From Myxococcota bacterium (GTDB lineage Bacteria; Myxococcota_A; UBA9160; UBA4427): a DNA stretch of 64,000 bases. The notes beneath the pieces were generated by a model. The model had not been told where the DNA came from. It ran no database searches and saw nothing but the letters and a program-made list of their open reading frames with translations. A program made the position numbers and the translations under genes. Shown piece by piece: positions 27,604 to 38,783 of this stretch (position 1 is the first letter of the stretch; every line of letters begins with the position of its first letter). Where the stretch lies: positions 1-64,000 of the forward strand of contig JASMLK010000055.1 of assembly GCA_030748735.1 (NCBI GenBank). Reading direction: 5' to 3'.

Positions 27604-29704
27604 GCGCCGCCACGATGGGCGACGGAGGGCCGACCGCGAGCAGCCACAGCTGATGGATCGCGCGCGTTGCCCCCACGTGGAGGATGCGGCGCGCCGAAGG
27701 CACGTCCCGATAGTTGCCCGCGTCGACATCCACCAGGATCACGTAGTCGAATTCGAGCCCCTTTACCTGCTCGACCTCGGTGACCTCGACACCCGGAGCG
27801 AACGAGAAGTCCTCTTCGGTCACGAGCCGCAGGCCCTGGATCTCGCACTGTTCGAGCCCCTCGTAGTACGCACGACTCGATTCGGGCTTGGGCGTGAGGA
27901 CCGCGACGTTCGCGTGTGGTTCGGTGCGCCGCAGCTCACGCAGGGCGTCCGCCAGGAAGGCCACCGATTCACCTCGATGTCCGAACTGGAAGAGTTCCAC
28001 CGGCGGACCGGTCCGCGTCGCCACCGGCGCTTCGTCTTCTTCCTGCAGCGTCCCCAGTAGCGAGTACGAAAAGTCGACGATCTGCGCCGACGAGCGGTAG
28101 CTGATCTTCAGGGTTTCGACTTCCGTTCCCTCGACACCGAGGTAGCGGAAGAACTGCGACCACGAAGTGAAGCCGCTGTTTTGCATGACGTGCTGCTGGG
28201 TGTCGCCGGCCAGGGTGATGTTCTGCTGAGGGCCGAGACAGTCGAGCAGCACCTGCACTTCGAGGGGCGAGAAGTCCTGCACCTCGTCGAGTACCACGTG
28301 GCGGTAGCGCAGTGGGCGCTTGCCCTTCGTTTGGAGCGGGCCCACGCGGAGCTGCCAGGCACGCAGCAGGATCGCGTCGTCCTCGGAGTCGAGTTGTGCC
28401 CCCGTGTCTTCTTCGCCGGCGAGGTGCGCGTACATCTCGTCTACCCGTGCGCGGTTCCATTCGACGAACTTCTCGATGTCGGGTTCGCTGAAGGCCCCGG
28501 GCGCCACGCGCTCCATGGTTTCGAGCAAGAGCGGGGCCAGGGTCAGGACACTCGCCCAGTCGTCGAGGGCTTGTTCCCAACGCCGGTGTCCGTGCACGCG
28601 TTTCACCTGCGCGTCGAGGGCGGCGGCGAGCAGCGGATGCAACTTGATGCGCTGCACGATCGCGGGCGCGTCGTCGCGCGGCTTCGCGGGTAGCCGCGGG
28701 AAGTGGCGCTTGCGTTCGTCGTGCACCCATTCGGGATAGGTTTCGATGCGCACGCGATGCACGCCGAGCGAAGGCAGCACGTGCTTCACGTAGTTACGCA
28801 GGGCCTTCGAGAACATGATGACGAGGGTGTCGGGGCTGTCGATCTTCGGGTCGTCGAAGGCGAGATAGGCGACGCGATGCAGCGCCACGGTCGTCTTGCC
28901 TGACCCCGCACTGCCGCGAATCACGAGGAAGCCGGCCGAGGGTCGCGTGATCAAGTCGAACTGGGTCGGGTCGATCAGGCCGGTGATTTCGGGCAGGTGT
29001 TTGTCGACGCGGGCGGCGCGGCCGGTGGGGTCGCTTCCGAGTCGACGTCCGTGTGCCTCGCCGACGTCGTGGGCGCGCAGCGAAGCCTCTTCACCGCCGG
29101 CGAGTCGGGGTTGTTCGCTGCGTCGGCGGATCCATTCATCGGGCGCCACGGCGCTGCGGACGAAGTCGCCTTCGGGCGCCTGGATGCGTTCGAGTTCGCC
29201 GTCGCGAATGCGCACCATGCGGCGCACGACGACCTCTCCAATGCGCTCGCGCCCGGCGATCTCTTCGTCGAAGTCCTCGCCCTGGCCGTAGCGGTAGAAG
29301 ATCTTCGAGATCGGAGCGTCGCGCCAATCGACGATGCGGACCCCCTTGGCCAGACAGGTCGTCTTGCCCAGGCACAGATCGCGCGTGGCATCGCCCTCTT
29401 GCAGGCGCAGGTGGCCGAAATACGGCGACTCGGGATCGACCTGTTCGGGAGGCCCGGCGCGCTGCAATTGCTCGAGGACCGCCGACTGATGGTGGTATTG
29501 CTCGAGCAGCGCCGACTGGTCCTTGGCTTCGTCGCCCGAGATCAGGTGCTCGCGCAGCCGTTCGAGTTCGCGGACCAACGGAGCCTGGGACGCAGCGCGC
29601 GCCTGGGGCATCGCACTCAGCGCGCTGCGGACCCGCTCGAGCAGCTTCTCTTCTTCATCGACGATCTCGCTCGAGACGTCGTCGAAGGTGGGCTCGTTTG
29701 TCAT
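27575..29704 (-). CDS. HelD-like superfamily 1 helicase / RNA polymerase recycling ATPase
   Basis: About 709 residues. The N-terminal coiled coil (about 10-80) is followed by the HelD-type module YFGHLRLQ, VRIVDWRDAPISKIFY. Helicase motifs: Walker A IRGSAGSGKTTVALHRVAYL; motif II VVLDEVQDFSPLE; motif III LAGDTQQHV; motif IV LKISYRSSAQIVDF; motif V VEQVKGLEFDYVILVD; motif VI HVGATRAIHQLWLL. In Bacillus and Mycobacterium, HelD removes stalled RNA polymerase from DNA. Sequence layout matches that group better than UvrD or PcrA. Start ATG 29704. The 3' end overlaps the epimerase gene antisense. Confidence 0.87.
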   Translation of the reverse strand: MTNEPTFDDVSSEIVDEEEKLLERVRSALSAMPQARAASQAPLVRELERLREHLISGDEAKDQSALLEQYHHQSAVLEQLQRAGPPEQVDPESPYFGHLRLQEGDATRDLCLGKTTCLAKGVRIVDWRDAPISKIFYRYGQGEDFDEEIAGRERIGEVVVRRMVRIRDGELERIQAPEGDFVRSAVAPDEWIRRRSEQPRLAGGEEASLRAHDVGEAHGRRLGSDPTGRAARVDKHLPEITGLIDPTQFDLITRPSAGFLVIRGSAGSGKTTVALHRVAYLAFDDPKIDSPDTLVIMFSKALRNYVKHVLPSLGVHRVRIETYPEWVHDERKRHFPRLPAKPRDDAPAIVQRIKLHPLLAAALDAQVKRVHGHRRWEQALDDWASVLTLAPLLLETMERVAPGAFSEPDIEKFVEWNRARVDEMYAHLAGEEDTGAQLDSEDDAILLRAWQLRVGPLQTKGKRPLRYRHVVLDEVQDFSPLEVQVLLDCLGPQQNITLAGDTQQHVMQNSGFTSWSQFFRYLGVEGTEVETLKISYRSSAQIVDFSYSLLGTLQEEDEAPVATRTGPPVELFQFGHRGESVAFLADALRELRRTEPHANVAVLTPKPESSRAYYEGLEQCEIQGLRLVTEEDFSFAPGVEVTEVEQVKGLEFDYVILVDVDAGNYRDVPSARRILHVGATRAIHQLWLLAVGPPSPIVAALSEDASTSA

Positions 29705-29919
29705 TTCGGGTGAATCAGCCAACCGCCTGGTCACTCGCACTGGCCGACGCGAGGCGCGTCTTCGGTTGAATGCGATCCCACCCCCCGAGATCGCGATAGC
29801 TCGACAGTGTACGCAGTTTGACGCGCAGCACCCATCGAGAATCGAACCGAACGGTGCTTCGATCGAAACGCGGGTTGAAAATGACTTCATCTACCGCGCC
29901 GGCCGGGGCGAGCGTCGTT

Positions 29920-30381
29920 TCAGATCTGATAGGTGAGGTATTCGGCGCTGGCTCGCTTGATGCCACGCTTCGCCGATTCCTGACACAGATCTTCGATCGT
30001 CGTTTCGGCCAGCATGGCGGCGAAGCGTTCGGCGATCGACGGCCAGAGGAAGTCGGGGCCACAGGGGCAGTCGCCAGCGGACGACGGCGCGCGGTCGTCC
30101 GAATCATCGGCTTCGTCGAAGGGACCTTCGACCCCTTCGACGACGTCGCGCAGGGTGATCTCGCTGGTCCCTCTGGCGAGCGTGTAACCACCGCCGGGCC
30201 CGCGCTTGCCCGCTACCAGCCCCGCCCGTCGCAAGCGCTGGAAGATCTGCTCGAGATAGCGCGGGGGGATGCCCTGCCGTTCTCCGATCACGCGTAGCTG
30301 CACCGGTTCGTAGTCGGCGTTGTAGGCGAGATCGAAGATCCCGCAGATGGCGTAGCGGACCTGGGAGGAAAGCGTGCGCAT
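29920..30381 (-). CDS. Rrf2-family transcriptional regulator
   Basis: A 153-residue Rrf2 protein with its winged helix at the N-terminus (MRTLSSQVRYAICGIFDLAYN, GIPPRYLEQIFQRLRRAGLV, KRGPGGGYTLAR). Members often carry a Fe-S cluster or sense redox state via three cysteines. Here GDCPCG and a later Cys (IEDLCQES) could ligate a cluster, but the spacing differs from IscR. The start at 30381 matches the family's usual MR start. An ATG at 30396 with AAGGAGG 13 nt upstream is the alternative and adds five residues. Divergent from the ABC-F gene. Confidence 0.87.
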   Translation of the reverse strand: MRTLSSQVRYAICGIFDLAYNADYEPVQLRVIGERQGIPPRYLEQIFQRLRRAGLVAGKRGPGGGYTLARGTSEITLRDVVEGVEGPFDEADDSDDRAPSSAGDCPCGPDFLWPSIAERFAAMLAETTIEDLCQESAKRGIKRASAEYLTYQI

Positions 30382-30505
30382 GGCAAACCCGAGCATGCAG
30401 ATTCGCCGGCCTCCTTGCCACAAAGCCGGCCTCGCAGCGCCTGCTAGGGTCTGCGCGCCCTCCCCTTGCCTCGCGCGGCCCAGATCGCGCCCGACCTCCA
30501 CGCCC

Positions 30506-32509
<2,004 letters not shown>

Positions 32510-34891
32510 CGCGACCGGGTTTCTTCACGCCCTTGGGCCCCTTGCGCTTCTTGTGCGGGCCGCGTTCGTCGCCCTGGTCAGTCGGCGCGGTCCCTTCGAA
32601 CAGCGCTTCGAAACGAATCCAACCGCGTTCGATCCTCACGTCTTCGACGCGCACGCGCAGCGCATCGCCGAGCGAGTAGCGGGCACCGCTGCCGCGCGCG
32701 GTGAGGGACTGGGCGACTTCGTCGAACTCGAGCCCGAACCCCAACTGCGCGCCGAGGACGAAGCCGGTGACGTCGTGTTCGTCGAGGGTCACGAAGAGCC
32801 CGCGGCTCGTGACGCCCGTGATGCGGCCCGTGTACTCCTCGCCGATGCGCTCGCGCATGAACACGCACTTCTTGAGGTCGAGACTGTCGCGCTCGGCTTC
32901 GATGGCGACGCGCTCGCGGTAGGAGATGAAGCGCGCCACCTGAGCACGGGATTCGTTGGACGCGGCCGCGCGATCCGGTGCGTATCGCTCGGGTGCGAGC
33001 GCATGCTTGAGCACGCGATGAACCACGAGGTCGGCATAGCGTCGGATCGGCGACGTGAAGTGCAGATAGGCGTCGAAGCCCAGCGCATAGTGACCCCGGT
33101 TGTCTTCGACGTAGCGCGCCTGGGTCATCGTTCGCAGCGCGAGCATGTTGACGCGCGGCGCAATCGGACGCCCCCGCACCCGCTGCAGCGCTCGATGGAT
33201 CTGCTTCGAGTCGAGTGTCTTCAGCGGACTGCGACCCAGCAGATCGAAGCGCGCGAGTTCGTCGTGCAGCATCTCGAGTCGATCGTTCGCCGGCGGGTCG
33301 TGCACGCGAAAGATCGCGCCGCGCTCGCCGCGTATCAGCCACTGCGCCACCGCGCGATTCGCGGCGAGCATCGCTTCTTCGACTGCGCGGTGCGCACGCG
33401 TGCGATCGCGGCGCTCGATGGCGACCGGCTGCCCCTCGTCATCGAGCACGACCTCGCTTTCTGGGAGGTCGAAGTCGATCGAGCCCTGCTCGAAACGACG
33501 TCGTCCCAGGCGCCGCTCGACTTCTCCCAGCCTGACGAGTTGCTCGTGCACTTCCGGCGAAAAGCCGTGTTCCGGAGCTTCGTGCTTCTTGCTTTCGATC
33601 GTGCGGACGACTTGCTCGTAGGAGAGGTTCTCACGGACACGCACGACGGCGAGATGGACGCGCGAACTACGCACTCGCCCATCGGGCAGCACCTGCATCG
33701 AAACCGCGACCGAAAGCCGGTCGACGCCCGCGCGCAGTGAGCAGAGATCACCACTCAGGCGTTCGGGCAACATCGGGATGGCCCGATCGCAGAAGTACAC
33801 GCTGTTGCCGCGCCGCAGTGCTTCGCGATCGAGTGCGCTCTCTGGCGGGACGTAGTGCGAGACGTCGGCGATCGCGACCCAGAGGGTGAGCGGGCCTTGC
33901 AGGTCCGGTGCCTGGTTCGAAGCCTGCGCGTCGGAGGCTTGATTCGACGGCTCGCTCTTTCCCGTCGGCACCTCGATGAAGACCGCATCGTCGTGGTCGC
34001 GGGCGGTGGCCGGGTCGATCGTGAGAAACGGAAGCGCTCGCAGATCGCGTCGAAGAGCGAGTTCGCGCGGGTCGATGCGATCGGTCGTGTCTTCCACTTC
34101 GTCGAGGGCCGCAGCGGGGAAGGCGACGCGCAGGTGGTGATTGAACGCGATCGCGCGGAAGTCGGCCTCGGGATCGCCCGGCACGCCGAGTCGCTCGACG
34201 ACCTTTCCCCGGCTCGATTCTCGTTCGCCCCGCCTTCTGCGCCGTTCTTCGACGGGCGCGACCAGGACGACCTCCCCGTCCCGGGCACCCTGCAGGTCGC
34301 GTCGCGTGATGGCCACGCGAAATCGCCGCTTGCTGCGATATGGGGCCACGCAGGGTTCGCGGCGATCGGTGTGCACGATCCCCACCCAATGGTCCGCAGC
34401 TGGATCGAGTCGATCGACGAGGCTTCCGCGCGAAGCAGCCGTGTCGGTCGGCGCAACGAGCACTCGCGTACCCGGCTCGACATCGTCGTAGGTCGCGACC
34501 GTCCACGGGGTGTCACGGTTGTCGATGACGACGGCTTCGCCCAGGCGATCGACGCTCCTGACTTCGCCCTCGATGAGCCCGTCTGCGCGGGCGAGTCGAT
34601 AGCCCCCGACCACGCGCTCGACTTCGCCCTCGCGAACCAGGCGCCGCAACTGCGCGAGCAGCGCCTTGCGCACGCCGCGTGAGCGATGACGCCCGTGCAC
34701 GAGACGGGCGACCAGGGTGTCGAGGGGGATCACCGCTTTCGGTGCACGACGCAGCACGTCGACGATGTCGCTGCGTTCGATTCGCTGGCCCTTCATCGTG
34801 CTCCGTGCCCGGGGTTCGCCCCTCGTCGTGCGCCACAATGCGCCGCGACAATTGACGCCAAAGCAGCGGAAGCCTAGCCTCAGCCGCCGCT

Positions 34892-34978
34892 GCCCGGGTG
34901 GCGGAATTGGTAGACGCGCTAGATTCAGGATCTAGTGTTCGTAAGAACGTGCTGGTTCGACTCCAGTCCCGGGCACCA
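34892..34978 (+). tRNA. tRNA-Leu (CAG)
   Basis: An 87-nt class II tRNA with long variable arm (TGTTCGTAAGAACGT) and encoded CCA. Acceptor GCCCGGG/CCCGGGC pairs perfectly; anticodon loop TTCAGGA; T loop GGTTCGACTCC. It lies in the gap between rnr and lon. Confidence 0.97.
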
Positions 34979-35172
34979 TCAAGCGCTCTTCAGCGGCTTG
35001 CGCGGCCGCTTCGCCTGCGGCCCCCTCTTCGATCGAGCGGATAGAGCGTGAGAAACCCGCTCGAATCGAGCCTTGACCCGGCTTCGCTCGGGTCTAGGGT
35101 TGCGCGCCTGCCGACGCGCCTGGTCGACTCCGTCGTTGTGGGTCGATGCGAGGTGCCGCGAGAGGAAATCCG

Positions 35173-37590
35173 GTGACGGACGAAAACGAAAACGAGGCCA
35201 GCCGCACGCCCAACGGAGACGACCCCGCGACCCATCGCGTGGTGGGACCCGGAGAGGAAGTCTTCGACATCCCCGCGGTGCTGCCCCTGATCCCGGTGCG
35301 CGACGTCGTCGTGTTTCCCGGGGTGACGGTTCCCCTGGCGATCGGTCGGCGCAAGTCGCTGTCGGCGCTCGACCACGCGGGCCATGACGGCTTCATGCTG
35401 CTCGCCACCCAGGAAGATCCCGACACCCAGGAACCCACCCTCGACAACCTGCACAAGGTCGGCACGATCGTTCGCGTGCTCCGCATCATCGACGCGCGCG
35501 GCGAAGGCAAGCAGGCCCTGGTGGCTGGCGTCGCACGCGCGCGTGTCGGCCGGCAGCGAATGGGCGAGCCCCACATCCTCGTCACCGCGACCCCGGTCGA
35601 GGACCTCCACATCGAAGGCAATGCGGCCGAGGGCACCTGGCGCCGGGTCGTGATGCTCGCCCAGCGTGTGATCGAACTGCGAGACGATCTGCCCGAGGAG
35701 TGGAAGGTCTTCATCGCTGACATTCCGAACGCGGGGATGCTCACCGATCTGGTGGCTTCGAATCTCCCCCTCGCCCCCGAGCAGCGCATCGAACTGCTCG
35801 AAGAAGCGAACCCTGCAAGGCGTCTCACGCTGATCGAAGAACACCTCGAGCGCGAAGTCACGATCGCCGAAACCCAGCAGGCCCTGCGCGGCGAAGTCGA
35901 AGAAGAGGACATGGACCCCAAGCGGCGCGAAAAGATGCTGCGCAGCCGCATGCGCGAGATCCAGGCCGAAATCGGCGAAGGCGACGCCGGCTTTCGCGAA
36001 GTCGACGAACTTCGCGAGCGCTTCGAAGCCCTGGAGCTTCCGAGCGAAGTCGAAGAGCACACCGAGCGCGAGATGAAGCGGCTGAGTGCCCTGCCCCAGC
36101 ACGCGCCCGACCGACACCTGATCCGCACCTATCTCGAGTGGATTCTCGACCTGCCGTGGACCGAGCAGACCGAGGACAAGCTCGATCTCGTCGCTGCTCG
36201 TCAGGTCCTCGACGACGACCACCACGGCCTCGACAAGGTGAAGGAGCGCATCCTCGAGTTTCTCGCGGTGCGCAAGCTCGCCCCTGACGCCAAGGCACCG
36301 ATTCTCTGCTTCGTGGGCCCGCCCGGGGTCGGCAAGACCTCGCTCGGGCGTTCGATCGCGCGCGCGATGGAGCGCAAGTTTGCCCGTGCGTCCCTCGGTG
36401 GTGTGCGCGACGAAGCCGAGATCCGCGGGCATCGACGCACCTATGTGGGGTCGATGCCCGGTCGCGTCATCCAGAGTCTGAAGCGCGCGGGCACTCGCAA
36501 CCCCGTCTTCGTGCTCGACGAGATCGACAAGTTGGGAAGCGACTTCCGCGGCGACCCGTCGTCGGCGCTGCTCGAGGTGCTCGATCCCGAGCAGAACCAC
36601 ACCTTCAGCGACCACTACCTCGAAGTGCCTTTCGATCTCTCTCGCGTGCTCTTCATCGCGACCGCGAACACGCTGGCGACCATTCCGCCGGCGCTACTCG
36701 ATCGCATGGAGGTGATCGAGATCAACGGCTACACCGAGCGCGAGAAGCTCGAGATCTGTCGCCGTCACCTGGTCGGCAAGCAGCTCGAAGCCCACGGACT
36801 CACCGCCGAGCGGGCCGAGATCAAGCCCGAAGCACTCGAACGGGTCGTGATGGAGTACACGAACGAAGCCGGCGTACGGACGCTCGAACGTCACATCGCG
36901 ACGTTGATGCGCAAGGTGGCTCACCGCGTGGCCCTCGACCCCGACTCCACGGAGACGATCGAGATCGATGCGGACTTCGTGGGCGAGGCACTCGGCGCAC
37001 CGCCGCACCAGCGCGAACGCGCGGAACGCGACGCCGTTCCGGGCACGGCCGTCGGTCTGGCCGTGACGGCTCACGGGGGCGAGATCCTCTTCCTCGAGGC
37101 GCGCCACATGGTGGGCGGCAAGGGGATTCGCCTGCGGCTCACGGGGCAACTCGGAGACGTGATGCGCGAATCGGCCGAAGCCGCGCTTTCCTGGGTGCGG
37201 GCGCACGCGAGCGAACTCGGGCTTCCGGAAGACGCGCTCGAGCCGTGCGAAATCCACGTTCACATCCCGGCCGGAGCCGTGCCCAAGGACGGCCCTTCGG
37301 CCGGCGTTGCGATCGTGACGGCGTTGGTCTCGGCCCTGTCGGGGCGCGCTTCGCGCGGAACCATCGCCATGACGGGAGAGATTTCCCTGCGCGGCAAGGT
37401 GCTCCCGGTCGGCGGCATCAAGGGCAAGGTGCTCGCGGCTTCGCGAGCGGGCGTCGACACCGTGGTGCTCCCGAAGCGCAACGAGAAAGACCTGATCGAC
37501 GTTCCCGAGGACGTTCTCGAAAAACTCGAGGTGCATCTCGTAAGCGATCTGCACGACGCGCTCGCAATCACGCTGCCAAACAGCGACTGA
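35173..37590 (+). CDS. lon: ATP-dependent protease Lon
   Basis: Cytosolic AAA+ serine protease. The N-terminal substrate domain begins [15 protein letters not shown] helical segment contains the AMREIQ-like stretch ([15 protein letters not shown]). Walker A is [13 protein letters not shown] and Walker B is [12 protein letters not shown]. The proteolytic domain has the catalytic serine in PKDGPSAG and lysine in [11 protein letters not shown]. Length is 805 residues. GTG 35173 is chosen because GAGAGGA lies just upstream; an ATG at 35146 lacks such a site. A 39-bp gap leads to the GT4 gene, so they may share a transcript. Confidence 0.97.
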   Translation: MTDENENEASRTPNGDDPATHRVVGPGEEVFDIPAVLPLIPVRDVVVFPGVTVPLAIGRRKSLSALDHAGHDGFMLLATQEDPDTQEPTLDNLHKVGTIVRVLRIIDARGEGKQALVAGVARARVGRQRMGEPHILVTATPVEDLHIEGNAAEGTWRRVVMLAQRVIELRDDLPEEWKVFIADIPNAGMLTDLVASNLPLAPEQRIELLEEANPARRLTLIEEHLEREVTIAETQQALRGEVEEEDMDPKRREKMLRSRMREIQAEIGEGDAGFREVDELRERFEALELPSEVEEHTEREMKRLSALPQHAPDRHLIRTYLEWILDLPWTEQTEDKLDLVAARQVLDDDHHGLDKVKERILEFLAVRKLAPDAKAPILCFVGPPGVGKTSLGRSIARAMERKFARASLGGVRDEAEIRGHRRTYVGSMPGRVIQSLKRAGTRNPVFVLDEIDKLGSDFRGDPSSALLEVLDPEQNHTFSDHYLEVPFDLSRVLFIATANTLATIPPALLDRMEVIEINGYTEREKLEICRRHLVGKQLEAHGLTAERAEIKPEALERVVMEYTNEAGVRTLERHIATLMRKVAHRVALDPDSTETIEIDADFVGEALGAPPHQRERAERDAVPGTAVGLAVTAHGGEILFLEARHMVGGKGIRLRLTGQLGDVMRESAEAALSWVRAHASELGLPEDALEPCEIHVHIPAGAVPKDGPSAGVAIVTALVSALSGRASRGTIAMTGEISLRGKVLPVGGIKGKVLAASRAGVDTVVLPKRNEKDLIDVPEDVLEKLEVHLVSDLHDALAITLPNSD

Positions 37591-37629
37591 GCGCGCGGGC
37601 GCGCGCCTCGACTCGCTACCCTGCCGCGC

Positions 37630-38739
37630 GTGCGTGTCGCAGTGGTGCACGACTGGCTGACGGGATGGCGGGGAGGCGAACGCGTCCTCGAGCAGATCCT
37701 GTTGCTCTATCCGGACGCGGATCTGTTCACCCTGATCCACCTTCAGGGGTCGGTACCGGCATCGCTCGAATCGCGGCGGATTCGCGTGTCGCCCTTGTCG
37801 CGACTTCCGGGCGTTGGCCGCTACTACAGGGCGCTCTTGCCCTTGTTCCCGTGGGCGATCCGTCGCTTCGATCTCTCGTCCTACGACCTTGTCATTTCGT
37901 GTAGTCACGCAGTTGCGAAGAGTGTGCGCACGGGACCCGACACGGTGCACGTGAGCTACTGCCTCACGCCCATGCGGTACATCTGGGACCAGGCGGATGC
38001 CTATCTCGGTCGGGGACTGCGCCGTGCGCTCGTGACCCCTCTCGTGCGAGCCTTGCGGCGGTTCGATCGCGCCACCAGTGGCCCCGACGACGTGACCGCC
38101 TTCATCGCGATCTCGTCTACGGTGCGCGATCGCATCGCGCGCGCGTACGAGCGCGACGCTTGTGTCGTGTATCCGCCGGTCGACACGGACGCCGTGACGC
38201 ATGCGGCGGCCTCGTGCGACGTCCCCGGCCCCTTTTACCTGCTCGTGGGAGGCTTCGTCCCCTACAAACGCGAGGCGCTCGCAATCGACGCCTTCCGCGG
38301 TCTCGACCGCAGCCTGGTCGTCGCAGGCGACGGTCCGCTGCGCGAACGCCTCGAAGTCGGTGCGCCGGACAACGTGCATTTCGTCGGCCGGGTACCCGAC
38401 GCGGAACTCCACGCGCTTTACCGCGACTGCCGAGCGTTGATCTATCCCCAGGAAGAAGACTTCGGAATCATCGCCGTGGAAGCCCAGGCAGCCGGCTCTC
38501 CAGTCATCGCCTACCGGGGCGGGGGCGCACTCGACACGGTGCGCGTACCTGAGGGTGGCGAGTTCTTCGAGGCCCACACGACGGCCTCGCTCCGCGCAGC
38601 CATCGACCGCTTCGAAGCCCGCGAAGCGGACTTCGACGGCGCCGAACTCCGCGGCTGCGCCCAGGGCTTTTCGATTCCCCAATTCAGACAGCAGTTTGCG
38701 CGAACATTGGAGAAGTTACTCGACGCTGAGGCAGGATAG
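37630..38739 (+). CDS. GT4-family glycosyltransferase
   Basis: GT-B fold retaining glycosyltransferase of 369 residues. The N-terminal domain starts RVAVVHDWLTGWRGGERVLE, typical for O-antigen/capsule mannosyl- and rhamnosyltransferases (WbaZ-like). The C-terminal donor domain shows LLVGGFVPYKREALAIDAF, VVAGDGPLRERL, VHFVGRVPDAELHALYRDCRALIYPQEEDFGIIAVEAQAAGSP, which is the EX7E region for nucleotide-sugar binding. Start GTG 37630. Donor and acceptor are unknown. Together with the epimerase at 26692 and the sugar-phosphate transferase at 41893 it suggests dispersed surface-glycan genes. Confidence 0.88.
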   Translation: MRVAVVHDWLTGWRGGERVLEQILLLYPDADLFTLIHLQGSVPASLESRRIRVSPLSRLPGVGRYYRALLPLFPWAIRRFDLSSYDLVISCSHAVAKSVRTGPDTVHVSYCLTPMRYIWDQADAYLGRGLRRALVTPLVRALRRFDRATSGPDDVTAFIAISSTVRDRIARAYERDACVVYPPVDTDAVTHAAASCDVPGPFYLLVGGFVPYKREALAIDAFRGLDRSLVVAGDGPLRERLEVGAPDNVHFVGRVPDAELHALYRDCRALIYPQEEDFGIIAVEAQAAGSPVIAYRGGGALDTVRVPEGGEFFEAHTTASLRAAIDRFEAREADFDGAELRGCAQGFSIPQFRQQFARTLEKLLDAEAG

Positions 38740-38783
38740 GCGCTGCAACCCCCGCCTTCGACACTCCTGCTGTCGCCGCGACT

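Noticed and set aside
36694-38682. 662-residue antisense frame across lon and the GT4 gene
   Set aside because: It spans two convincing genes and the gap between them, with no domain of its own.
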